Source: an uncultured bacterium (GTDB taxonomy: Bacteria > Patescibacteriota > Minisyncoccia > Phycocordibacterales > GWA1-40-21). From it: 16,940 nucleotides of DNA. Below, in pieces: positions 6,531 through 12,731 of this stretch (position 1 is the stretch's first letter; every line of letters starts with the position of its first letter). The translations under genes and the position numbers were made by a program. The notes beneath the pieces were generated by a model, which worked only from the letters and a program-made list of their open reading frames with translations, did not search any database and was not told the origin of the DNA. Location of the stretch: positions 1 through 16,940 of the forward strand of contig CAIPUJ010000044.1 of assembly GCA_903868205.1 (NCBI GenBank), given 5' to 3'.

Positions 6531-6978
6531 GAGAATATTGAATGTCGAATATTGAATTTGATAAAAATAAAACTGTTAAAATTGGAAGTTTTAAAGATTT
6601 AAACTGTTGGAAAGAGTCTCATGTCCTAATACTAGAAATTTACAAAATCACTGCTAATTTTCCAGCCAATGAAATATTTGCTTTAACAAGCCAAATGCGT
6701 CGTGCTTCTATATCTGTAACTTCTAATATAGCGGAAGGATTTGCTAGGCAAGGTTATAAAGAAAAACTACAGTTTTATTATATTTCTAGAGGATCCCTAG
6801 TTGAACTAGAAAATCAAATATTAATCTCAAAGGATATAGGTTATATAAATTTAGAAAAATATAATTCAATTATAAACCAAATCAATTTATCACATCAGCT
6901 TATAAATGGAATAATTATTAGTACTAAAAAACATATTAACAATGGCTGAAAATTCAACATTCAATATTCAATATTCTC
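6531..6978 (+). mobile_element. Free-standing IVS-like unit with terminal inverted repeats
   Basis: The four-helix-bundle gene is framed by arms 6531-6559 and 6950-6978. These are inverted copies with 26 of 29 positions matching, built from an ATTGAAT/GAATATTG-type repeat; the left arm itself carries GAATATTGAAT twice (6533-6543, 6547-6557). The unit fills the space between the ftsZ stop (6529) and the trxB reading frame. Genes of this protein family were first described inside 23S rRNA intervening sequences bounded by pairing ends, and the same design is seen here away from an rRNA. I see no clear target duplication and no transposase. Mobility is inferred from the architecture. Confidence 0.55.
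6542..6949 (+). CDS. Four-helix bundle protein (23S rRNA-IVS / S23 family)
   Basis: 135 aa with the family signature order: FKDLNCWKESHVLILEIYK (17-35), FPANEIFALTSQMRRASISV (40-59), SNIAEGFARQ (61-70) and ISRGSLVELENQILISKDIGYI (81-102). These correspond to the four amphipathic helices that pack as a bundle and assemble into small oligomers in known members. The family includes proteins encoded in 23S rRNA intervening sequences and the accessory Avd proteins of diversity-generating retroelements; no reverse transcriptase or template repeat is visible here, and the cellular role is unknown. The ATG at 6542 lies inside the left inverted repeat, so the first residues (MSNIEF) are repeat-encoded. 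The TGA stop overlaps the trxB start by 8 nt, suggesting translational coupling. Confidence 0.88.
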   Translation: MSNIEFDKNKTVKIGSFKDLNCWKESHVLILEIYKITANFPANEIFALTSQMRRASISVTSNIAEGFARQGYKEKLQFYYISRGSLVELENQILISKDIGYINLEKYNSIINQINLSHQLINGIIISTKKHINNG

Positions 6979-7898
6979 TTTATGACTTATGCATTATCGG
7001 CGGTGGGCCAGCTGGTGTAGCTGCTGGTGTTTATGCTGCTAGGAAAAAAATCAGTACTGTATTTATTACGGAGCACTTTCGTAACCAAAGCGTCGTATCA
7101 GAAGACATACAGAATTGGATAGGGACTATTTCTATAAGCGGAGAAAATCTTGCTTCAAACTTAGAAAAGCATCTTAAAAATTATTCGGAGGTTATTGATA
7201 TAAAAGAAAAGGAAACTGTTTTGGAAATATCAAAAAACTCTGAAGGAAATTTTGTTATAAAAACAAACAAATCAGAATATACTTCAAAAACAATTTTAAT
7301 TGCTTCAGGAAGTATCAGAAGAAAAATAAAAATAAAGGGAGCAGAAGAATTTGAAGGTAAAGGTATCACCTACTGTGCGACTTGTGATGCTCCTATGTTT
7401 GGTGGTATGGATGTTGCAGTAATTGGTGGTGGTAATAGCGCATTTGAATCTGCAGCACAACTTCTATCATATGCAAAAAGTGTAACTATTTTTCAAAGAA
7501 GCGATTTTCGTGCTGATCCAATAACCATTAAAAAAGTACTTTCTGATCCAAGAGCACATGCAATACCAAATGTAGATTTACTTGAAATCAAAGGTGAACA
7601 ATTTGTATCTGGAATAATTTACAAAGAAAAAGATAGTGATGAAATAAAAGAACTTCCTGTACAGGGTATTTTTGTAGAAATAGGTTCTGACCCTTCTGTA
7701 GAATTTATAAAGAACGGAATTGTTGAATTAAATAAAAGTAGTCAGATTATTGTAGACGCAAAGACACAAGCAACAAATACACCTGGTATTTGGGCTGCTG
7801 GCGACTGTACAGATGGCTTGTACCACCAAAACAACATATCTGCTGGAGATGCGATAAAAGCACTGGAGGATATTTATAAATATTTGAAAACGAAGTAA
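6942..7898 (+). CDS. trxB: Thioredoxin reductase
   Basis: FAD-dependent pyridine nucleotide-disulfide oxidoreductase that reduces thioredoxin-type proteins. It is 318 aa. The FAD-binding motif is CIIGGGPAGVAAG (17-29), the redox-active pair is C145-A-T-C148, the second Rossmann motif is VAVIGGGNSAFES (158-170), and the FAD ribityl-binding GIWAAGDCTDG is at 282-292. The nucleotide-specificity region reads IFQRSDFRAD rather than the usual HRR form, so NADPH preference is not certain. Residues 1-12 precede the point where TrxB proteins usually begin (YDxxIIGGG) and are encoded by the right arm of the IVS-like unit. No better in-frame Met lies downstream. An intrinsic terminator follows. A possible downstream partner is the glutaredoxin at 14787-15020. 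Confidence 0.94.
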   Translation: MAENSTFNIQYSLYDLCIIGGGPAGVAAGVYAARKKISTVFITEHFRNQSVVSEDIQNWIGTISISGENLASNLEKHLKNYSEVIDIKEKETVLEISKNSEGNFVIKTNKSEYTSKTILIASGSIRRKIKIKGAEEFEGKGITYCATCDAPMFGGMDVAVIGGGNSAFESAAQLLSYAKSVTIFQRSDFRADPITIKKVLSDPRAHAIPNVDLLEIKGEQFVSGIIYKEKDSDEIKELPVQGIFVEIGSDPSVEFIKNGIVELNKSSQIIVDAKTQATNTPGIWAAGDCTDGLYHQNNISAGDAIKALEDIYKYLKTK

Positions 7899-7904
7899 TA
7901 AAAT

Positions 7905-7928
7905 AAAAACCGCCTTAAGGCGGTTTTT
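7905..7928. terminator. Bidirectional terminator after trxB
   Basis: AAAAACCGCC-ttaa-GGCGGTTTTT, a perfect 10-bp stem. It can end trxB on the plus strand and the tRNA-Val transcript on the minus strand. Confidence 0.9.
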
Positions 7929-7933
7929 AAATG

Positions 7934-8006
7934 TGGGCGGTAGAGGGATCGAACCTCTGACCTCAATCACGTCAAGATCGCGCTCTACCAACTGAGCTAA
8001 CCGCCC
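7934..8006 (-). tRNA. tRNA-Val (GAC)
   Basis: Full cloverleaf of 73 nt on the minus strand. The acceptor GGGCGGT pairs with ACCGCCC, the D arm is GCTCAGTTGGTAGAGC, the anticodon loop is TTGACGT giving anticodon GAC, and the T loop is TTCGATC. The discriminator is A. CCA is not encoded, so the CCA-adding enzyme is needed. Transcribed after tRNA-Glu from a shared promoter. Confidence 0.95.
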
Positions 8007-8016
8007 ATAACTATTC

Positions 8017-8091
8017 TGGTGACCCCACGGAGAATCGAACTCCGATTACAGCCTTGAAAAGGCCGTGTCCTAACCGTTAGACGATGGGGCC
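8017..8091 (-). tRNA. tRNA-Glu (TTC)
   Basis: 75 nt including a genome-encoded CCA, the only one among the six tRNA genes here. The acceptor GGCCCCA/TGGGGTC contains one G-T pair, the anticodon loop TTTTCAA gives TTC, and the T loop is TTCGATT. The discriminator is A. It lies 10 nt upstream of tRNA-Val in the same direction. Confidence 0.95.
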
Positions 8092-8105
8092 AAAATTGCC
8101 AAAAC

Positions 8106-8134
8106 AATATAACAGTTTTTTGTAAAAAAAGCAA
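8106..8134 (-). promoter_or_regulatory. Promoter of the tRNA-Glu/tRNA-Val unit, within an inverted repeat
   Basis: On the minus strand: TTGCTT (8129-8134), 17-nt spacer, TATATT (8106-8111), 14 nt before the tRNA-Glu 5' end. The same segment is an inverted repeat (ACAGTTTTTTG against CAAAAAACTGT, with flanking arms, about 8101-8150), so it could also act as a hairpin. Confidence 0.5.
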
Positions 8135-8160
8135 AAAACTGTTATTGTTTTTATATAGAA

Positions 8161-8182
8161 AATTTATGGAGGTGTGGGTGAG
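8161..8182 (+). repeat. Duplicated 5' end of tRNA-Ser
   Basis: This 22-nt stretch recurs at 8286-8307 with one difference (T8173 against C8298), at an offset of 125 nt. The second copy is the start of the real tRNA-Ser plus 7 nt of its leader. The first copy is not followed by the rest of a tRNA-Ser. Confidence 0.85.
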
Positions 8183-8273
8183 ATGGAATAAAAGCAAACT
8201 GCTTTGCTTTTATCCGCGAGTGGAACGAGAGAACCACGAACCCACAGAACCTGCATCTGATGCAGGACTCCAT
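8166..8273 (+). ncRNA. Candidate structured RNA in the tRNA-Ser leader
   Basis: Nested and adjacent stems can be drawn by hand. P1 is ATGGAG (8166-8171) with CTCCAT (8268-8273). P2 is TGTGGGT (8173-8179) with ACCCACA (8240-8246). P3 is an 11-bp perfect hairpin, ATAAAAGCAAA/TTTGCTTTTAT (8188-8213). P4 is GTGG/CCAC (8220-8237). P5 is CCTGCAT-ctg-ATGCAGG (8250-8266). A TATATA box at 8152-8157 would start transcription near 8164. P1 plus P5 resemble a tRNA acceptor and T arm, but the T loop is not TTCRA, so it is not a normal tRNA. It may be a degenerate tRNA-Ser derivative, a processed leader or a new small RNA. Confidence 0.4.
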
Positions 8274-8292
8274 TTGAACAAGGTGAATTTAT

Positions 8293-8379
8293 GGAGGCGT
8301 GGGTGAGTGGTTGAAATCACCGCTCTCGAAAAGCGGCATATTCGAAAGAGTATCGGAGGTTCAAATCCTCCCGCCTCCG
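8293..8379 (+). tRNA. tRNA-Ser (CGA)
   Basis: 87-nt class II tRNA. The acceptor GGAGGCG pairs with CGCCTCC, the anticodon arm is CCGCT-CTCGAAA-AGCGG (anticodon CGA), there is a long variable arm (CATATTCGAAAGAGTATC), and the T arm is GGAGG-TTCAAAT-CCTCC. The discriminator is G and CCA is not encoded. A terminator follows within 10 nt. Confidence 0.95.
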
Positions 8380-8387
8380 CACAAAAT

Positions 8388-8415
8388 AAAAACCGCTTTC
8401 CAAAGGCGGTTTTTT
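8388..8415. terminator. Bidirectional terminator between tRNA-Ser and the receiver gene
   Basis: AAAAACCGCTTT and AAAGGCGGTTTTT pair with a single bulge. It serves tRNA-Ser (+) and the converging receiver-domain gene (-). Confidence 0.85.
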
Positions 8416-8426
8416 GATATTATTTT

Positions 8427-8807
8427 TTACTGATGAATTTTCTTCCATTCAGTAAGAAAGGTTAATATTTCGTGTTTTTCACATTGGTGTGTACACCAGC
8501 CATTCTTGACTAAAGCCTTTCGAGAGACTTCGTCAGTCGAAATCGCAATTATTGGGCGGTTGAATTCCAAACTAATACGTTTAGCCAAGGCAGTAGTATT
8601 TGTACCTTTGCCGAGATGTGTATCCATCAGGATTAAATCAACATCACCAACATGAGCTTCGTATAGCTCTTCCGCCTTCTCAAGCGAACCAGCAATTACA
8701 ACATCACAGGATGTTTCAAAAACCCTTAAAATCATTTGTTTTATTAAATCCTGCAATTGTGTGCTGTCTTCAATCAAAAGAACTTTTGTTACTTTTTTCA
8801 CCTTCAT
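8427..8807 (-). CDS. Stand-alone response-regulator receiver domain protein
   Basis: 126 aa, a single CheY-like receiver domain with no output domain. The acidic pair E13/D14 lies in VLLIEDS, the phosphoacceptor Asp62 in LILMDTHLG, the switch Ser90 in IIAISTD, and the conserved Lys111 near the end (CEKHE in place of the usual KP). It is probably phosphorylated by a histidine kinase elsewhere and acts by protein-protein contact, as CheY or Spo0F do. No kinase is nearby. It is a complete single-gene unit: TTGACA promoter, AAAGGA 7 nt before ATG (8815-8820), and a terminator after the stop. It lies on the opposite strand to tsaD and looks richer in GC than its neighbours. Confidence 0.85.
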   Translation of the reverse strand: MKVKKVTKVLLIEDSTQLQDLIKQMILRVFETSCDVVIAGSLEKAEELYEAHVGDVDLILMDTHLGKGTNTTALAKRISLEFNRPIIAISTDEVSRKALVKNGWCTHQCEKHEILTFLTEWKKIHQ

Positions 8808-8851
8808 TTATCAATCCTTTTTTGTTAATGAAAATTCAAAAACCAGAACCC

Positions 8852-8880
8852 AATATACAGTATAAATTGTATTCTGTCAA
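8852..8880 (-). promoter_or_regulatory. Sigma-70-type promoter of the receiver gene
   Basis: On the minus strand: a perfect TTGACA (8875-8880), 17-nt spacer and TATATT (8852-8857). The leader of about 38 nt carries AAAGGA 7 nt before the ATG, the best SD in the window. Confidence 0.8.
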
Positions 8881-8887
8881 AGATACA

Positions 8888-8916
8888 TTGATTTTATGGT
8901 CATTTTAGATTAATCT
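8888..8916 (+). promoter_or_regulatory. Candidate tsaD promoter
   Basis: TTGATT (8888-8893), 17 nt, TAATCT (8911-8916), ending 7 nt before the tsaD ATG and back to back with the receiver promoter. The -10 match is weak. If real, tsaD mRNA is essentially leaderless. Confidence 0.35.
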
Positions 8917-8923
8917 TTATCAT

Positions 8924-10108
8924 ATGAAAATATTAGGAATAGAGACAAGCTGTGACGAAACAGGTATTTGTATAATCGAAACAACTGGTAAAGAAGCCAG
9001 CGATTTTTCTATTAAAATTCTAGGTAATCAATTGTATTCTCAAATAGCACTTCACGCACAATATGGTGGAGTATTCCCAATGATGGCAAAAAGAGAACAT
9101 GCAAAAAATCTTGTTCCCCTATTTGAAAAGTGCCTTGAAGAGGCTAATCTTAAAAAAGATTCTGATCAAAATAATTTAACAGAAGAAAAAACCGAGAAGA
9201 TAAAAAATATTTTAGTATATGAACAAGGTTTATTTGAAGACTTTATAAATCTTGCAAAGAAAATTGAAAGACCAGAGATAGATGCTATCGCAGTGACAAA
9301 TGGCCCAGGACTAGAACCAGCTCTATGGGTAGGTGTTTGTTTTGCAAAAGCACTTGGTGAGGCTTGGAATATTCCAATAATTCCAACAAACCATATGGAA
9401 GGACATATTGTGGTTGGGGCTCTTATTCTACAAACAGAACCGAAAGTCTATAAATTAAAACCAGTGAGTTTCCCTGCTATTTCATTGCTTGTAAGTGGTG
9501 GGCATACTCAGCTTGTATTAAGTAAAGAAAATCAAAAATACGAAATCATTGGAAATACAAAAGATGATGCTATCGGTGAAGCATTTGATAAAGTCGCAAG
9601 AATACTTGGACTTCCATATCCAGGAGGACCACAAATATCTAAACTCGCAGAAAAAGACAGAACAGAGTTTCCAGACAAAAAAACTTCATACCCCCTACCT
9701 CGTCCAATGATTCATTCAAAAGATTTGAATTTCTCATTTTCTGGAATAAAGACTGCGGTACTTTATACTGTACAAAAAATAGAAAATATTACTGACGCAA
9801 TCAAACAAGAAATTGCTCGAGAATTTGAAGATGCTGTAATAGAAGTAATAATTAAAAAAACACAAAAAGCAGTAGAAACATACGGAGCAAAAACAATCAT
9901 TATTGGAGGTGGAGTAAGTGCAAATAAAAAGATAAGAAATGATTTTGCAGTACTTGCAAACACTTTAGGAATAGAACTTATGATTCCTGAATTTAGCACT
10001 TCCACAGACAATGCTTTTATGATAGCTTTAGCTGGATTTTTGAATATTAATTCTGGTAAACAACCAGAAACGGAATTTAAAGCTAAAGGAAATTTGAGTT
10101 TGCAATAA
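8924..10108 (+). CDS. tsaD: tRNA threonylcarbamoyladenosine transferase TsaD
   Basis: Transfers the threonylcarbamoyl group to A37 of ANN-decoding tRNAs, working with TsaB and TsaE. It is 394 aa against about 340 for typical bacterial TsaD. Motifs in order: GIETSCDETG (5-14), FPMMAKREHAKNL (51-63), NGPGLEPALWVG (126-137), metal ligands H157 and H161 in NHMEGH, SGGHTQLV (191-198), GEAFDKVARILGLPYPGGP (218-236), FSFSGIKTAV (270-279), and TSTDNAFM with Asp362. The extra length is a Lys/Glu-rich stretch of roughly 45 residues at about 70-117, between the REH motif and the IDAIAV strand. The catalytic core is intact. The ATG at 8924 gives the standard KILGIETSCDE start. No SD is seen. Confidence 0.95.
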   Translation: MKILGIETSCDETGICIIETTGKEASDFSIKILGNQLYSQIALHAQYGGVFPMMAKREHAKNLVPLFEKCLEEANLKKDSDQNNLTEEKTEKIKNILVYEQGLFEDFINLAKKIERPEIDAIAVTNGPGLEPALWVGVCFAKALGEAWNIPIIPTNHMEGHIVVGALILQTEPKVYKLKPVSFPAISLLVSGGHTQLVLSKENQKYEIIGNTKDDAIGEAFDKVARILGLPYPGGPQISKLAEKDRTEFPDKKTSYPLPRPMIHSKDLNFSFSGIKTAVLYTVQKIENITDAIKQEIAREFEDAVIEVIIKKTQKAVETYGAKTIIIGGGVSANKKIRNDFAVLANTLGIELMIPEFSTSTDNAFMIALAGFLNINSGKQPETEFKAKGNLSLQ

Positions 10109-10110
10109 AC

Positions 10111-10141
10111 AAAAAAAACAGCCACCCACTGGGTAGCTGTT
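10111..10141 (-). terminator. Terminator of the 10146-10469 gene
   Basis: AACAGC-c-ACCC-act-GGGT-a-GCTGTT, followed on the minus strand by a run of eight T. It starts 5 nt past the orphan's stop and also separates it from converging tsaD. Confidence 0.8.
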
Positions 10142-10145
10142 AAAC

Positions 10146-10469
10146 TCATCGACACAAATCAGCATCGTGTGCCATCTGTCTACGTTTGTAAAGTTTATCC
10201 AAATAAACACCACGTTCTTTTGGATTCATCTTCCACATCGCAATTCCATCAAGATCCAAAGATCGGTGGAATTCATTTTTACGAATCCAAAGACTGCTCC
10301 ACCACAATCTTACTTTAGAACCCCACTTGGATTCATAGACTGCCCACAGCGGATGCCTAACCTTTGGCCAGACATCATAAACCATAAGCAAACTGAAAAA
10401 AGTCCACCGACTTTTTAGAAACCACTTGAGATGTTGAATTCTCACAAGATTTTTCTCTTTATTTTTCAT
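10146..10469 (-). CDS. Hypothetical tryptophan-rich protein, orphan gene
   Basis: 107 aa, not recognised. It contains nine tryptophans (16, 22, 34, 42, 49, 56, 57, 61, 79), about 8 percent, and many Arg/Lys residues, so it is strongly basic and aromatic. There is no clear signal peptide. A moderately hydrophobic stretch (TFFSLLMVYDVW, 23-34) is too short and interrupted for a sure membrane span. ATG at 10469 has AAAGGGG 7 nt upstream and a TTGACT/TATTAT promoter. The gene ends in TGA just before a terminator. It converges on tsaD and diverges from valS. A basic Trp-rich surface could contact nucleic acid, membrane or carbohydrate; this is only a guess. Confidence 0.65.
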   Translation of the reverse strand: MKNKEKNLVRIQHLKWFLKSRWTFFSLLMVYDVWPKVRHPLWAVYESKWGSKVRLWWSSLWIRKNEFHRSLDLDGIAMWKMNPKERGVYLDKLYKRRQMAHDADLCR

Positions 10470-10499
10470 AAAGCGACCCCTTTCTTTTATCTAATAAAA

Positions 10500-10527
10500 A
10501 TAATACACCGTATGGATTTATAGTCAA
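10500..10527 (-). promoter_or_regulatory. Sigma-70-type promoter of the Trp-rich orphan
   Basis: On the minus strand: TTGACT (10522-10527), 16-nt spacer, TATTAT (10500-10505). The leader of about 25 nt contains AAAGGGG (10477-10483) at 7 nt from the ATG. Confidence 0.7.
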
Positions 10528-10548
10528 ACATTTGTTAATATTACAAAC

Positions 10549-12723
10549 ATGAACGACAAATTTTTAAAACCATACGACCCCCTAGAAACAGAACCCAAAA
10601 TATATAAATTATGGGAAGAATCTGGTTATTTTAATCCGGACAATCTACCGGAAAGACACAAAACTCCTTATACAATAGTAATGCCACCCCCAAATGTTAC
10701 AGGGATTCTTCATGTTGGTCATGCTCTTGGGCTTACATTGCAGGACTTAATGATTAGATATCAAAGAATGCAAGGTAAAAAAACCTTATGGCTTCCAGGT
10801 ACAGACCACGCCGGTATAGCAACTCAATCAAAAGTTGAAAAGGAAATAAAAAAGAATGAAAATAAATCTAGATTTGATCTAGGTAGAGAAGAATTAGTTC
10901 ATAGAGTGGAAGCATTCGCCAAACAAAGCCACGACACAATAATCTCACAAACAAAAGTTATGGGAGCATCTTGCGATTGGTCTCGCGAAGCTTTTACGCT
11001 AGATGAAAAAAGAAATCTTGCTGTTCGTACTGTTTTTAAACAAATGTACGATGATGGACTTATATACAGAGGACACAGAATAGTAAACTGGGATCCAAAA
11101 GGTCAAACAACAATTTCAGATGACGAGGTTGTTTATGAAGAAAGAGACGCAAAATTCTATACTTTCAAATATTCAAAAGACTTCCCTATTTCTATATCTA
11201 CAACAAGACCAGAAACAAAAGTTGGTGATACTGCAGTAGCTGTACATCCAGACGATACAAGATACCAAGAATATATTGGTAAAGAATATGATGCAGTATT
11301 TTGTGGTGTTCCAATACATATTAAAATTATTACTGACAAAGAAGTAGATAAAGAGTTTGGTACCGGTGCACTTGGTGTTACACCAGCTCATAGTAAAATA
11401 GACTGGGAAATGGGACAAAAAAATAACCTCCCTGTAGTACAAGTAATAGATGAGAAAGCTAGAATGATGGTTGGTGATGAAAGAATCCTTGGTAAAAAAA
11501 CAACCGAGGCAAGAGATATTATTGTTGAATGGCTTAAATCAGAAAATCTTCTAGAAAAAGAGGAAAGTGTAAAACAAAATATTTCTACAGCAGAAAGAAC
11601 AGGTGGAATTATAGAACCGCTCCCGAAACTTCAATGGTTCATCGCTGTAAATAAACCATTTAAAATAAAAAACTCTAATATAACTGGAATAAAAACTGGA
11701 GAAGAAACTACACTTAAGGAGATAATGACCAATGTGGTTAAAAATGGACAAACAAATATTATCCCAGACTATTTTAATAAAACTTATTTCCATTGGATAG
11801 AAAAATTGGGAGATTGGTGTATTTCAAGACAGATTTGGTATGGTCATAGAATACCAGTATGGTACAAAGGAACAGAATTATATTGTGGTACAGAAGCCCC
11901 AAAAGAAGATGGCTGGATACAAGATGAAGATACACTAGACACATGGTTCTCTTCAGGTATGTGGACATTCTCTACTCTTGGTTGGCCAGAAAAAACAAAG
12001 GATTTTGAAATATATCACCCTACAGATGTACTAGAAACAGCATATGATATTTTATTCTTCTGGGTAGCAAGAATGATACTCATGACAGGTTATGTATTGG
12101 GAGATATTCCATTTAAAAATGTATATCTACATGGAATGGTTCGTGATGCAAAAGGAAGAAAGATGTCGAAATCTCTTGGAAACAATATTGATCCGGTGGA
12201 AATGTCTACAAAATTCGGTACCGATGCAGAAAGAATTACTCTAATTGTAGCAAATACACCAGGAACCGATTTCAAAATTTCTGAAGACAAAATTCGTGGT
12301 TATAAAAATTTTGCAAATAAAATTTGGAACGTTACAAGATTTGTCCTATCAAACATTGAAGGTTTTGATGTAAATGAAAAGCCAGAAATTGTAGCTGAAA
12401 ATCAAAAACAGATAGATGAATTAAATGAAACAATAAAAGATATTACAAAAGATATAGATGAGTATAGATTCTATATGGCCAGTGAAAAAATTTACCACTA
12501 CTTCTGGCACAACTTTGCTGATATAATAATAGAACAAAGCAAGGCTCCAATTTTTGGAACAGATGAAAAAGCAAAAAAGTCCGCACAGTGGACCACATAT
12601 CATATCCTAATAAACAGTTTGAAATTACTTCATCCATTTATGCCTTTTGTCACTGAAGAAATCTGGGGTAACTTACCACACAAAAACAAAAAGCTTTTGA
12701 TGATAGAAGAATGGCCTGCTTAA
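10549..12723 (+). CDS. valS: Valyl-tRNA synthetase, short form
   Basis: Charges tRNA-Val with valine. It is 724 aa, against roughly 850-950 in most bacteria. The class I HIGH motif reads HVGH (55-58) in PPPNVTGILHVGHALG. The CP1 editing domain is present, with TTRPET at 218-223 and GTGALGVTPAHSKID further on. KMSKS is at 538-542. The anticodon-binding helical domain ends with HPFMPFVTEEIWGNL, and the protein stops at MIEEWPA, so the C-terminal coiled-coil arm found in most ValRS is missing altogether. The reading frame simply ends and prsW follows 8 nt later, so this looks like a natural reduction. No SD is seen. The substrate tRNA-Val (GAC) is also encoded in this window. Confidence 0.95.
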   Translation: MNDKFLKPYDPLETEPKIYKLWEESGYFNPDNLPERHKTPYTIVMPPPNVTGILHVGHALGLTLQDLMIRYQRMQGKKTLWLPGTDHAGIATQSKVEKEIKKNENKSRFDLGREELVHRVEAFAKQSHDTIISQTKVMGASCDWSREAFTLDEKRNLAVRTVFKQMYDDGLIYRGHRIVNWDPKGQTTISDDEVVYEERDAKFYTFKYSKDFPISISTTRPETKVGDTAVAVHPDDTRYQEYIGKEYDAVFCGVPIHIKIITDKEVDKEFGTGALGVTPAHSKIDWEMGQKNNLPVVQVIDEKARMMVGDERILGKKTTEARDIIVEWLKSENLLEKEESVKQNISTAERTGGIIEPLPKLQWFIAVNKPFKIKNSNITGIKTGEETTLKEIMTNVVKNGQTNIIPDYFNKTYFHWIEKLGDWCISRQIWYGHRIPVWYKGTELYCGTEAPKEDGWIQDEDTLDTWFSSGMWTFSTLGWPEKTKDFEIYHPTDVLETAYDILFFWVARMILMTGYVLGDIPFKNVYLHGMVRDAKGRKMSKSLGNNIDPVEMSTKFGTDAERITLIVANTPGTDFKISEDKIRGYKNFANKIWNVTRFVLSNIEGFDVNEKPEIVAENQKQIDELNETIKDITKDIDEYRFYMASEKIYHYFWHNFADIIIEQSKAPIFGTDEKAKKSAQWTTYHILINSLKLLHPFMPFVTEEIWGNLPHKNKKLLMIEEWPA

Positions 12724-12731
12724 AATAATAA

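Noticed and set aside
6542..6949. Avd protein of a diversity-generating retroelement
   Set aside because: The fold is shared, but no reverse transcriptase, template repeat or variable-repeat gene is in the window.
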